The notes beneath the pieces are model-generated. The model was given only the letters and a program-made list of their open reading frames with translations. It was not told the origin of the DNA and did no database searches. From Setaria digitata (taxonomy: Eukaryota; Nematoda; Chromadorea; Rhabditida; Setariidae), in NCBI GenBank assembly GCA_003640385.1, contig RCAB01000474.1:1-47013 (forward strand): 47,013 bases of DNA, read 5' to 3'. Below are positions 35,654 through 47,013 of this stretch, piece after piece (position 1 is the stretch's first letter; the number at the start of each line of letters is the position of its first letter). A program made the position numbers and the translations under genes.

Positions 35654-36373
35654 CTAAAAATATGAAATTATATAACTTGAACTTTTTTTTTTTTTTTTTT
35701 TACTTTCTATACTCTTTAACAGGTCAATTACTAAAAGTACTATTTTATAAAGGAATTTTCTGTTCTATATTCCACAAAGCTTCACAGAATTATTCCCAGC
35801 ATCCGACTTAAAACTATACTATCATCTAATCATGTAAAAGAAAAAAGAAAGGCTTTGTAAATGAATTCCTGTGAATTAGGATGAGAATTCCCTCACTATA
35901 AAAACTCAGCACTGCTTCAGTTAAGCAATTATTAGTTAAGAATGTCAAGTCCTTTGAAAAATTTGTTTCGACAGGAACAGGAATCTTCAAATGCCAAGTA
36001 ATCACCATGCTTTTAAAATATTTTTATCGGAAAACAGGAAACTGCGTTATATAAAAGCAGAATCATTCCAGTCCTCCCTACCACTTAAACCGAAACAGGA
36101 AGTGATCAACTACGTAATGAAATCATCCGATCTACTGTAAATCTTTTCAAATACCCGTTTTCGCCAGTTTACATTTCACACTTTCCTCTGGGTTTTTCGG
36201 CTCATTTTTTTTCAGGATACTTAATGCTATTCCTATCCACTTGAGATCCTAGAATCTTAAAACCAAACGTGGACTTCGTTTTAGATTTACAACTAACTCA
36301 AAATTATGACTGACTGTGTTACTTTTCCAGAACAGTGTTTAAAAAATAGGCAGTGTATTTCTTCTTTTGCCTC

Positions 36374-37090
36374 CTATCTTCTTAATGATCGATAATGATT
36401 CGATAATTTCATTTTTCTTTTAGCAGTAATAAGTCATATTTCTTATGTGAGAAAGATTACACATTCAGTGAACTGGATTAATGAACTTGCCATATTTTCT
36501 CGATGATGCTTTTCGACTCGAACGGCAGACAAAGCGTACCTGCTTAAACTCAACTTCTTAAATCTTAAATTCTCTGCAAGATAGAATCCTGTAATTTCTG
36601 CAAGATAAAACCAACTTATGGTGATACCACTGTTATCATTATAAGCTGATATCAGTAGGCAGTAGCCTGAACTTCCACTGAATATCCAAAAACCTTTTGC
36701 TATCGAAAGCAACAAAACAAGGAGAGAGCAGTATGTGAAGCAAATTCCATTTAAAAGAAGAAACCGACTAAAGCAACTACAAGCGTTTAAAAAAAAAAAA
36801 AAGCTAAAAAAAACTATACAGTAGCACGACAAGAATTGCACCTCCTTACACCTTATAAAGCCCTAGAAGCCTCGAGAACCATTAGCCGTAATAAGAGCAA
36901 ACTCTATTCCTAACCAGACCATGGTTTGCAAAGTTCTCTCGTGGCACATGTCGCGAGACGAAAACCCGATATCCCAGACGATAGGATCTTCTGGGTATCC
37001 GATGTGTACTGAGATATATATTACAGAAGAGGAAGAGAGAGTGGCAAGAATGTATACCCCACGATATTCTTCCAGCGTGTGTTCCGTAAT
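36374..37090 (-). CDS. Tentative multi-pass membrane protein (5' incomplete)
   Basis: Three minus-strand segments join in phase. The first ends at 36852 with a very good donor (AAG|GTGTAAG) and is open back to about 37106. The second, 36540-36776, starts after TTGTAG and ends at AGCAG|GTACGC. The third, 36374-36416, ends in a TAG. The first segment reads VYILATLSSSSVIYISVHIG and GYPEDPIVWDIGFSSRDMC. The second is strongly hydrophobic (FLLLNGICFTYCSLLVLLLS), suggesting at least two membrane helices. The third gives a basic tail. Codon use in the first segment is less AT-rich than the flanks. I find no acceptor or ATG that cleanly starts the first segment, and the opposite strand is also open (36921-37130), so the model is only moderately supported. 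The family is not recognised. Confidence 0.35.
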
Positions 37091-37106
37091 GTTCGAGCGC
37101 AAAAAT

Positions 37107-38065
37107 ATTACATTTTATTTTACAGATTAAATGTAACATAATGAAAATTGTGGCAAATTATGACAATATAGTACAAAGTATTTTTAATATAATAATACGT
37201 AATCGTACAATTTAACTTACGATTAAAAAGTAAATGAATGGAAGGAAAAAAAAAGAAAAACGATCCGCTCAATGCGCCGTTCCTGATCATTAAGTTTGCA
37301 ATTGCATCTGGAAAGCTGAAAAATTCGATCGAATGCTCACAAAATTAAATCGTAGAAGTAGTAGGGAGAACAAGAATTGCATCTGCAAACACTCCTCATA
37401 GATACATCTAACAACCAATATTTAATTACACTTATCACTGCCCAAGAGACATAATAATGAAATAGCTGATTAATTCGAACTGCAACTCCATTTAATTTGT
37501 GATTCCTTTCCCTCTTGTATGATGACTAACTGTGAGAAGACAGGAATTGTTTAGTTCTAATTCGTTCCATCAAGCAAATAATCGATTACTAAGAGAGGAA
37601 AAAAGGACGTCTTAGCAGTTTGATTTTTTCCAAGACCTTCCAGAAGAAAAGCTTAGGAAACAAGGGAATGATGCACCTAAAATATAGAACACTTAGAGCA
37701 TTTGAAATAATGGAAATTCAATAAATAATTGGTGAAATCAAAACTAAAAAGAAGTGAAACAGCTGGGGCACTTTCATAGCTTTTGCTTAGTCAATAAGTG
37801 AGCAAAAGAACTATTTCAAATTTTTGTTTTAGAAAGAATGTAAGATTTTTTTTTTTTTTTTTAAACATAGATGAAGAGTAACAAATGTACAAAATTTACA
37901 CAGAAAGACAATTATAATAATTACAAGGACACATTGTAATACGAACAAATTAGGCTAAACTATGCCACTCGACAATATCATATTGACTTCCAAAATTTAG
38001 CTTTACAATAAGCACAAATTCAGATCGCACATGTAATGACTATGTAGAACTGGTTATATTACAGT
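37107..38065. other. Unassigned stretch
   Basis: AT-rich. A minus-strand stretch at about 37253-37340 follows a strong acceptor (AATTTTTCAG) and stays open for some 30 codons (CNCKLNDQERRIERIV), so it could be an upstream exon of the tentative membrane protein. I cannot connect it in phase. Confidence 0.3.
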
Positions 38066-39056
38066 TTATAAAGGCGGTGGTGAGCTATATGTTGTCAAAG
38101 TAAAAAACCATGGAAATAAATCATGAGGTGCAAAAGCAATCATACAAGCAAAACAACAAATTATTGCTGTTACCATACATGGATATGAATTTGTGAATTG
38201 TCTTACATCTCTTACTTTACCGTGATAAGCGTTTTTAAAAACGCCATTCGATTTCATATTTCGTAGTATTATTTTTTGCGATCTTCGCTTAATATCTTTC
38301 GGCTGAAATGATGTCTTACTTGGCGCGATTAATTTCGAATCACACCGAGATATAGGTAATTCCGAATGAAATGTCCCAATTCCTGAATCACTAAAACTAG
38401 TAGATACGTCGACTGACTTCGATGTTCTATTTTTGTTCAGAACTTCCTGAAAATATTGGAACTTCATTTGTCGTTACAAGCAAAGGGAAAAAATAAGTGA
38501 TAAACCTATTTCAGCGATAAGACCCAGAAAAGTGTGCAGTATTTAGCTATGTTTCCTGCAATATTACCAGATGCGAAACTTATTCTTTATCTATGAAAGT
38601 TTATATCACTTATTCTCCTTCACAAAAGTAACTATTAGTTTAACTGGGCGGTCAAATCACTTTTTTCCATTAACTTCTTTTTCATTAAATAATTTTTCCA
38701 CTTTTTTTCATTTCTTATGCTGGAAAAAATGAACTATTGATCTCTATGCAACATTCGCCAACATCAATCTTTCTCTATTTCGTGCTAAAATTAAACTGAC
38801 GTACCTCACGAAGTATGCAACAAAGTGCGCTGTATATTTCACGATTTTTCGGTTTGCAGTTTTTCTGAGCCAAATACGAATAATACGTCAAAGAATCAAG
38901 CATCTCTACTAAATGTCTTGTTTGGCATTGATCGCTTGTAACAAGTTTTTGAATCTGATCCCACATTTCCAGAAATCTCATTTCTTCGTTATATCCTACA
39001 GCGTTATTCATCCAGTCTAAAATATTTTCTTTTGTCATGATACAATTTAAAAACAT
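38066..39056 (-). CDS. Small KASH-like tail-anchored nuclear envelope protein
   Basis: Two in-phase exons on the minus strand, 38805-39056 and 38066-38446 (TAA), joined by GAG|GTACGT and TTTTCAG, give 210 residues. The N-terminal 84 are helical (FLEMWDQIQKL, LVEMLDSLTYYSYLAQ). A basic Ser-rich linker follows. Near the end is one membrane helix, at about residues 175-189, then a 21-residue tail finishing TTYSSPPPL. A C-terminal transmembrane helix plus a short tail ending PPPX at the last residue defines KASH peptides, which bind SUN proteins in the perinuclear space and link the nucleus to the cytoskeleton. The tail is shorter than in nesprins. No spectrin repeats are seen here. ATATTTTAG inside exon 1 is itself a good acceptor, so the start may be a later Met (about residue 16) or upstream exons may exist. 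Confidence 0.6.
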
Positions 39057-40487
39057 TATCTCGAATCGGGAAACGATTAATGTTTCAGATGGATTAAGAG
39101 ATGAGCTAAATATAATCTTAAATTACTCATGGCTAACCATTGCCTCCTCAGGTTTATTTTAGAAAATCCACTACCACATCCTTCATTAATTCTCTACAGT
39201 GAGTCCTTCAGCCCATAATTTGTTACTACATTTACTATACGAATCCATTTTCCGAACAATAAAATATCCCATTAAATACATCAACAACCACACCTGTTAT
39301 GCCACTTTCAGAGAGTTAAGTACAAAATATTACTTTGGAAAATTACTAAAAAAAAGTAAACAAGCAGTGCCAAAACATAGTAATACTGAAAGCTGCTTGA
39401 AAAATAATATTTTTTGCTAGTTTCAATGGTTTGAAACATCTGCTAATACTGTTCCACATCAAATCTCAAATAACTTTGAAGACTTGAGCAGTCTTTTAGC
39501 TGAAATAAATTTGATGCAGCAATCTAATTAGGTAGCATCTGTTGCTAATCTTGCTTTTAAGTGTTATTAAACAGTATTTTTAGTACAATATATGAAAGAT
39601 ATTTCAACGGCAAAAACGCAGCAGTACAAGGATAATAACAAACGATGCATTCGTGACAAAATAAATATTTCGTTTTATTTATTTTCATTCGAAACACTAA
39701 AAAAAGCATTGTACTATTCTTTGGGGAATTTTTTTAAAATGTAATGCTTTGCACCAACTAATGCATCATACTAATTTCAATTTAAAAAAGCACAGGAGCA
39801 TAAATCTTTTGCAAGACAAAGCAGGAGAACGTAGTAATTTCAGTGCAATAAAAATGAAAAACTTAAAAAGCCTTACAATGAAAAACTGATCACAATATCA
39901 CTACTTGTCTTTCATTTGAAATGAAAAAACAGGTACAAATGCATGTAAAAGTTATCTCCACATACAGATTATCAATTATTTATACCTACAGGCAACATGT
40001 AAAACCGGCCAAAATAAATGCATACTCAAAAAGAACCAATTCTTGTCTATTTCCATACACAAGCAAAGAATTAAAATAATCATGGCATTACTTCATTATA
40101 TATTAGCAAAATAATTCTTTTCATGACAATTTTCAACAGCTCAATTTCTGGAAAAAAATAAAGAAAATAAAAAAGTCTGTATTCAAATTAAAATCAGCAT
40201 TATGATAATATATGCAATATGGAGTCATAAATAACTAACTAATCAGTCCTATGGTTTTGGATAAAGCAAAACAAAGAAAAAGCTCCAAGGTAAAGAAGTA
40301 ATATTCCAAATCTTTCTTCAGAAGAACACTGCAAAACTAATTTAGCCCAATCACCGCTATTATTAGGTAAATGTAAGGCAGGATGTTCTGAATAATCTTA
40401 GTGTTCTTGCTGTAAGAATCCAAGACGATTTCTTTTTTCCTCACTGAATCTCTATGGACAACATAAAACTATCCAATAATACAAAAT
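39057..40487. other. Unassigned AT-rich stretch
   Basis: No open frame with coding character or recognisable motif is visible on either strand. It is the region upstream of the KASH-like gene and should hold its promoter. Confidence 0.4.
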
Positions 40488-41324
40488 CTACACATTAATC
40501 GGAAATGCTGATCTAACCAGTCTCACAAAAGTTTTTTCTTGATAATGCCATAAATCGAATAATGCCATGCATTTTAATTTAGCGCTTCTGCTTTTTAAAT
40601 TCAAAAACTGAAAGAGTGAGATCGAACATATTCTGAATACCCTGTAATGAAGAAAACATTATTTTTTAATGGAAAATTTCATCTTTCAATTTTTTCCAGA
40701 TATCTCCAATATTCATGCATAAAAATTCATTTCGATGCCTAGTAACAGAATTCAGTGTACTTCCGAAGACTTCATGTACATCAAAGAAACACAAAGAAAT
40801 TACCTCGTTCATTTATTTCAGATTTCACGAACATCATATTCCATCTGCACATATACACGACCTTATTACTAACCCATGGATAGCACTGCAATTGATTAAT
40901 TATAAATCTGAAGTCATCACTACTAATAATGAGTAATATTTGCCGTCATTCTATTACAAAATAATGAAGCAAAGGCATAAGAACGAATATTTTTTTATCA
41001 ATTTCATTCATAATTATTCAGATGCCACAAAATAACAAAATAAAATTTTAATTCACAGCGAAAATTAAAAGACGAAACCAGGATCGATGCGCTATTCTCC
41101 ATTAATATTTTCATATTTTATTCCAATCTTCCTTATATTTTTTTATTTTTTTCGTGTAATCTTATATGTAATCAATTTTTAGTAGTGGCTGAGAAAACAG
41201 TAAATGGTAAATATTTTACAATTATAATTCACACCTGAATTCGATTTTAAAAAATGTACCATCAATTTCACGACCTGGAATTACAGCAGAAAACCCTTTT
41301 CCTTCACATCCGCTGATCGATTCT
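40488..41324 (-). CDS. Tentative last exons of an unrecognised gene
   Basis: A 90-base minus-strand segment, 41235-41324, lies between TTTTGCAG and a GTGTGA donor. It encodes ESISGCEGKGFSAVIPGREI then DGTFFKIEF, with phase 2 at both ends. The next good acceptor (TTCATTACAG) opens 40488-40641, which in the matching phase stays open for 50 codons to a TAG. The other phase reads NMFDLTLSVFEFKKQKR and stops at 40579, which looks more protein-like but does not match the first donor. No family is recognised and no start is placed. The 41235-41324 exon is the better supported part. Confidence 0.25.
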
Positions 41325-42212
41325 CTGCAAAAGTTGATCCTGTTTATTCATTCAATTCAAATATATTAGCACCCATTCAAAATTTTACCTGATTGTAAAT
41401 TATTATTAATAATCAGAAGAACAGAAAAAGAAAAAGACACAAAACAATATGCTTTGCTGCGATGAGAGAAGAGCAAAATTCAATTTGGCTAACTAAATAA
41501 ACACGAGCACAAACGTTATCGAAAAATTTAATTTGACAGCGATGTGTAATTGGAGATCTAGATTTAAAATAAAAGTAAATTTTGCAGCAGGGCAAAAATA
41601 ACTTCGCTTTAAGATGATAATATGCAAAATGGAATTCGTAAATGATAAAAGATCTATCGAAATTCATGGGTAAGATACCATATTGCATCTATCGTAGTGC
41701 AATTTACATTTATGGTGATACAGTAACTATGACACGATATGAAATGGAATTTCTTCGTTACAACTATAAATAATCGTGGCGTAATTCTTATTTTATTTTT
41801 TCGCTTCCTATAAAAACTAATATTTTTTTTTCAACTGAATTATGCCGTAATCAATACATATGTTAACATATGATAGTTTTATCAAAGAGGTAATAAATTT
41901 ATCGAGCAATATTCATCTATAATACAAGATAAAATAAATCCATCAAAGGAATATCGATTCATATTACTTTTTTCCTATTTTTTTTTTTCTAAGTAATCAT
42001 TCTTGTATTTCTCCATTTATCTTGTATTTATGTTTTCTTGGGTAATATTCCGTTCACTTTTCTACTATATGAATATCATTCTTATTGTTTTGTTACTACT
42101 TTACTGCATTCATACAAACAAAAATTCCATCGGTAGATGATAATAAATTGTTGAGTAACAAAATAATTTTGCTCCATAATGTCTTTATTGCAAAAGAATA
42201 AAGATGAAAGTG

Positions 42213-42324
42213 TAAAGGTAAAAGTGCAAAGGTAAAAGTGCAAAGGTAAAAGTGTGAAGGTAAAAGTGTGAAGGTAAAAGTGTGAAGGTAAAAGTGTGAA
42301 GGTAAAAGTGTGAAGGTAAAAATT
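42213..42324. repeat. 14-bp minisatellite, 8 copies
   Basis: Eight tandem units of the form TGAAGGTAAAAGTG. The first three carry TAAAGG or CAAAGG variants and the last five are TGAAGG. A degenerate half unit precedes them. The variants are ordered, which suggests growth by slippage from the right side. Confidence 0.9.
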
Positions 42325-42578
42325 TTTATTGTGAACTTTAAAGTCCTTATTGTAGAAATATGAAGGAAATTACTCGTTCAATTCTTACCCTAATTTCTTA
42401 CTCTATGGAGAAACAGTCAGTCAGTGCAGTGTATTATGTACCATAGTTTGGCAATCTGCTTCGTAGTAACAATATTTAGAAAGAAAAGGTTTAAAAAACA
42501 AAGAAGTGAACGACTGAAATGGAGAAAGAGTCGAAAGTAATTCACATCTCTCATCGTAATAATCGTAAGGAAATCTTT

Positions 42579-42858
42579 GCAGTATTTGAAAGCAACAGTA
42601 AATGATAAGAAAATGAGCTAATGTGTGCAAAGTAGTCGTGATCAGTGATAAGTAATAGTAAAGAAGTAACGATAAATGACAGGAAATACAGAACGATAAA
42701 GAGACAATTAGCAGCTAACAATTAACAATAAAGAAAGGATTAGTGATAGGAGGAAGATACTGATAAATGATAAGTTAATAATGCAGTATTTGAAAGCAAT
42801 AATAAATGATAAGAAAATAGGCTGACGTGTGCAAGACAGTTGTAATCAATGATAAGTA
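42579..42858. repeat. Diverged 76-bp direct repeat
   Basis: GCAGTATTTGAAAGCAA at 42579 and at 42783 begin two copies of about 76 bases that both end GATAAGTA. They are spaced 204 bases apart and differ at roughly ten positions. The sequence between them is rich in GATAA and related short words. Confidence 0.75.
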
Positions 42859-42979
42859 CAAAGTGATCAAAAAAGTGGTAATAAGAATGCAGTGATGGAA
42901 TACCGCTCGATAAAGTGATGAAACAATATGACCAACAAATGAAGGAGACCAAAATCCAACACTACCACCGGACTTTACA

Positions 42980-43011
42980 ACACGTGCACGTGCACGCACG
43001 TGTACGCGTGC
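42980..43011. promoter_or_regulatory. Three CACGTG boxes in an alternating purine-pyrimidine tract
   Basis: CACGTG occurs at 42981, 42987 and 42997 within 32 bases of strict purine-pyrimidine alternation. CACGTG is the E-box bound by bHLH factors such as Myc, MXL or HLH-30/TFEB. Alternating CG/CA tracts can adopt Z-DNA. The surrounding 42970-43330 is unusually CpG-rich for this window, so it may be a promoter. No gene start next to it is proven. The nearest candidate is the minus-strand gene whose exons may lie at 40488-41324. Confidence 0.4.
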
Positions 43012-43757
43012 TCGTACCTTGTTCACACGTAGTTTACTCAGACAAGCTCCAGATGTAATGAGGCAGCAGGTTCGGGGACACTTTGCGACACGCGTATTTT
43101 CTCTTTGACGTGCGTCGTGTGATTAGCGGTTGTAAAGGTTGCGTACAGAGTGCTCGAATGATTTGTTAAGAAGTGTTTATGCAATTGACGAATGGAAAGA
43201 CTTTACGTCAAAACGAGACTTTCATACGTGATGAAGCTTGATAAAGCAACGATTAAAAGTGTGTGAGTTAGCTCCGTACGTGAAGCTTGGCATGTAGTAT
43301 ACGTCTGGACTAGTTAGTAATTTGAAAAATCAGGCACAGAGATCGTTGTAATTTACGTAAGAATTTGTAAATATGGATGTATTTTGATCGGAATTTTTTT
43401 TCGTTCCATCAATATAATCAATTATCATCAATTGCTGATAAGATGGAAACATGTGAAACTGCTTGAAAGACCAGATAATTTTATCAAAATTTTTACCGAT
43501 TTATTTGATGAGTGCTATTGAGGGCAAACAGTGATTTAGAGTAAATTTAAAAAAAAAAAACGACACAATATGATGTCAGTGTTTGTTCTGTGCACGTACA
43601 GTGATTTTTTTTTCCATTTTATTGAAAACGTAAATAAATCTTGATTATTTCGTTACATTTCAAGTGATAGATTATCACTTCATTCATTTCGATGAATTTC
43701 TATTTTCTTGCCAATTATTTTCTTTTCGATCAGATTATTTAATTTTTCCGGGTCAAA
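43012..43757. other. Intergenic region, CpG-rich then AT-rich
   Basis: The first 320 bases hold many ACGT and CGT words and several stretches free of poly-A or poly-T, in contrast to the rest of the window. The remainder is the 3' flank of the transporter gene. No open frame with coding character is seen. Confidence 0.4.
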
Positions 43758-46700
43758 TTAATTAATCGTTGATGTTGTTGGCATATTTGTTTGTTCCAAT
43801 GTTTTAGAAATTTTGGAAGAATACTGATCAACTTTTGTTGTCTCATCTAACGATGATGGTAACACACGATCTTTTGTTTCCGGTAGAATACTCGTCAGAA
43901 TTCCGGCAGTTAATGCCGTTGATCCGAAAAGAATGATCGGCAGGAGTGAATTCACTGAGGCCTATAAATAGCAATATTAATTTATCGATCAGATCAGATT
44001 ATGGTATATTAGGTACTATTGATTGTAATTCGTTGATATCTTACATAATTCAATGATGTGACAAATATTGTTTATATTGAATAAAATTGCTACTTATATT
44101 TCGAGCTGAAATTTATTCCTCAAATTTTAATATATGTTGCTTTTTCTTTTTAGTTAAACTTTAAACAAAAATTTCTATGTTATGCTCTACTTTTTTCCGT
44201 TTGAGCAGATTTAGATAAATAGCATGCTTACGGAAAGGTCATGGGTCATGTAGGAATGGTCGTAATATCATGTATTAGGAAAAAATTTCGAATAAAAAGG
44301 AAAATAATAAGAGCAAAATTGCGCGAAGTGTTATTTATTTCCTATTTGATTTACTTTTATCTAAAAAAAAAAAAAAAAAAAAAAACAACAACAAGAAGTG
44401 ATATAAAAGAGAATAAAAAAAAAAATAACACAGAAATTATTTCATTGAAATTTGCAATAATCCTTCCGAAAATTTCATTATAAGATTTAAAAAGGAAAAA
44501 ATAAAATATAAACCAATAAGATAGCATATGGTGCAATAACACCACCAAATCGGGCAATTACAGCACATAAGCCTAAACAAATATTACGCATTGTTGTTGG
44601 AAATATTTCACTTCCGTAGACATAGATGGACATGAATGACGATGAAATTCCGTATTTTGATAGTAACCAGCAGGAAATTGTTAACCAAGCACAATCTAAA
44701 ATTGTTCTCTTGCGTAATTTGCTAGCAAGATTGATGTTAGTAGTGTGGATGATTGCTTCTTTAATGATTAATTATGCAATTATGCTTTAATTAAAGAACA
44801 AAAACAAAAGCAATGCTACTATAATCGCCAACAGTTAATGATTAATATGCATTTTTTGTTAATCGAAATATGTTACTATGCCATTGTGATAATTAGTGAC
44901 AGATTGACTGTTGAGTTATGTAATTATTTATTCAATTAAAAAAGTGTCATTATCAGTACGACAAGTAATTGTTAAGTCATTAATTTTGCAATTGCTCTAT
45001 GGAATAATGCTGATGTGATCTTTAACAAATTGATAACTAATTATGTTACTGTTATGTTTACAATTAACAATTAACGAATAGCTATACAATTATTTACTAG
45101 AAGTAATAGCGATGTAATAATTAACAATTAGCAATAATTATGTAATCATTTAACTAAAACAGCAGTAATATGATATTCTGTTTTTTTTCATAATTGCATA
45201 ACTTTTTGAGTGATAAAATTAACTCACTTGTAGGTATAAATAGGAGAGCTAAATGTGATATTCCAACCAAGAAATGCATGTAAATTACAAATCGTTTCCG
45301 TCCAAAGCTATAATTGGCAATAAAAATTTTCCCAAGTTCGACTTCTCTCTTTTTTTTTGCCTTTTCGAAAGTTTAAATTAAACTTCTAAAAATATATCTT
45401 TTAACATAAGTCTAGTTATCGTTCATCATTGTGCAGTACCTCTTTCCAATAACAATTCCTAACTCTCATTTAAATTTCTGCTCAATTGATTAAAGTGTAA
45501 AAATCGAAAATTCCTTTTTTTTTGAAAAAGGAAAAATTACTTCTCGAGAGCAGACGGCGTGGAGATATATGCCGGTAGTTCAACTAGACCTGATAATATA
45601 TAGTTCCAGTATTTATTACCTGGTAAATGAATACTGTAATTCGATAAGCCATAATAAACGAATGTATCACTGGTCCTAAATGAAAGGAAATACAAAAATA
45701 ATTTTTTATTTACTAGTAAAATAAACTTCGACTTTGTCTTGCGACCGTTTTTATTTTTGTTAAAAAATTTGAATAAAAGAAAATGCTTACCAAAGAAAAA
45801 TTAAGATAAGAGTATAAACACAAAAAGTTTTATGCTTCAATAATTGCTGTATCAGTGAAGGTCTGAAATTCTAGAAAAGAATAAATAATTAGATGATTCT
45901 CACAAATTTCTAAAATATTTTTTAAAATTGGGAAAAAAAATGAAGCATTCTGAAATTGCCTTTATTTATTTATTTTTCACGCAAATTTTCCATTCATCTT
46001 TGCATTTCTTTAAAACGATTAAAATTGCAGACAAAATTGTATATTGCTAATTTGATAATAAATTTATTCTATTTCTGTTCTCTTCTCCTCCTCATTTCTT
46101 TGAATATAACTTTCTTTTTTTCCTTTTTTAACAAATTAAAAAATTTGTTTCCTTTTTTTTTTTTTTTTTCGTTACCCGAACAAAACTAAAAAGACTAAAT
46201 AACTAACAAAACTGGACCTTAAATCTTCCGTCTTTGTCTTATTTTGATGTACCGTCACATCCAAACATGTATTCTCGAGTAGTTCCACCATTATATCTAA
46301 GTTTCGTTTGTGCAAAACTTTTCCATATTTTTCTGCGTTTCGAATCCATTTTGCAGCTTTTTGTTTTCGATTATTTACCATCAGGAAATGAAGGCTTTCC
46401 GGAATGGTACTACAAATTTTTGTTGGTTCATTCTTAAAATCTTTCTCTTTTCTTTGAATTTAAATATATTATGTTTTCAGAAACATCAGATTTAGAAAAA
46501 AATGCTGAAATTTAATTCATTAATCTTATTAATTTTCATCATCAAATAATATTCATTCAAAGAAAAAAGAATCATAAGAAATTTTTTTTTTTTGTCAACT
46601 TTATAGAAAAAATGACTGACAAGAAATAGATAGCAGCAAGAATTACTGATGGCACCGAATATGCAACTATTAGCCATCTCCAATTAGTAGTGAAATATGC

Positions 46701-46820
46701 AAGTGGTGCTACCGAACAGTAGCCAATTACCCACATTACACCATATATCAAAGTGACAAAACCACGTAATCCAATTGGAACACTTTCATAGCTAAGCACC
46801 CAACCTACCAGCAATGCACC
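43758..46820 (-). CDS. SLC22-type organic ion transporter, C-terminal part (5' incomplete)
   Basis: Seven in-phase exons on the minus strand: 46621-46820, 46218-46409, 45791-45862, 45541-45675, 45228-45307, 44514-44695 and 43758-43961 (TAA). They encode the last 354 residues, and the gene continues to the right. It is a major facilitator of the SLC22 (OCT/OAT) type. The segment YGVMWVIGYCSVAPLAYFT with NWRWLIVAYSVPS covers helices 5-6, and TIPESLHFLMVNNRKQKAA is the PES(P)R-type start of the central loop. KTFCVYTLILIFLW then TFVYYGLSNYSIHL is helix 7. FGRKRFVIYMHFLVG is the second GRK loop. SIYVYGSEIFPTTMRN with GGVIAPY is helices 10-11, and ILPETKDRVLP is the end motif. Substrates cannot be told from sequence. 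The hydrophilic C-tail has about 40 residues. Confidence 0.9.
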
Positions 46821-46963
46821 CTAAATATGAACAACATTTAAGTTTGAGGAAAAAAGACGAAAAAAATTTTCAGCTTTAATATGACGCATTTCAATCTCCA
46901 TTAGAACCATTTTTTTCTCTTCGATCATTAACTTACTTTTCCATCTCACTTTTTTTCCTGTTA

Positions 46964-47013
<50 letters not shown>
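46964..47013. repeat. (ATT)n microsatellite at the right edge
   Basis: About 16 pure ATT units run to the end of the window, and the true length may be greater. It lies in the intron upstream of the first visible transporter exon. Confidence 0.9.

Noticed and set aside
36921..37130. 69-codon plus-strand open frame led by ATG after AACCAG
   Set aside because: The minus strand has two further exons in phase with strong splice signals, so this was treated as the complementary shadow, though not excluded.
40579..40641. Alternative reading NMFDLTLSVFEFKKQKR as a terminal exon
   Set aside because: It looks protein-like but needs phase 0, which the donor at 41235 does not supply; kept only as a note.

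Overview
The window looks like nuclear DNA of a nematode, probably a filarial or other spirurid worm. It is very AT-rich. Its genes are cut into short exons by AT-rich introns whose acceptors are mostly TTTCAG or TTTTAG. Several proteins have typical nematode form: a cuticlin-type ZP protein, a BATH-42-like MATH/BTB protein and an RPS24 with a nematode-like tail. The genus is an inference. I built gene models by hand from splice signals, reading-frame phase and recognisable protein motifs. No database search was possible.

Layout, left to right. 1-2100 holds the 3' end of an unrecognised gene and five single-N joins, each flanked by near-identical sequence, which is an assembly signature. 3624-5507 (+) encodes a dysbindin-like coiled-coil protein, with its 5' end unplaced. 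6818-10823 (-) is a complete mitochondrial carrier of the SLC25A42 (coenzyme A transporter) type in 7 exons. 12058-17814 (-) is a complete cuticlin-like ZP-domain membrane protein in 7 exons with a 2.5 kb first intron. 17815-21071 is non-coding, with a TA-rich microsatellite and a perfect hairpin. 21072-24035 (+) is a 4-exon gene for an unrecognised, probably nuclear, protein. It converges on 24471-25577 (-), the C-terminal part of a GFOD-like member of the Gfo/Idh/MocA family. 27380-27700 holds an Arg-rich reading frame interrupted by TGA codons. 28634-33549 (+) is a complete 10-exon MATH/BTB protein close to C. elegans BATH-42. 33690-34008 (+) may be a small secreted protein. 34579-35653 (-) is ribosomal protein eS24. 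36374-37090 (-) is a tentative membrane-protein gene. 38066-39056 (-) is a small protein ending in a transmembrane segment and PPPL, the signature of a KASH-domain (LINC complex) protein. 40488-41324 (-) holds tentative exons. 42213-43011 has a 14-bp minisatellite, a diverged direct repeat and a cluster of three CACGTG boxes in an alternating purine-pyrimidine tract. 43758-46820 (-) is the C-terminal 354 codons of an SLC22-type organic cation/anion transporter that runs out of the window to the right.

The genes are unrelated housekeeping and structural genes rather than a functional cluster. I see no operon, CRISPR array, complete mobile element or tRNA. The points most worth a second look are the short KASH-like protein, two inferred GC-AG introns (one required by reading phase), the GFOD-like protein lacking the family's catalytic Lys motif, the TGA-interrupted Arg-rich frame, the inverted repeat in the last BATH-42 intron, and the consistent duplication around every N.
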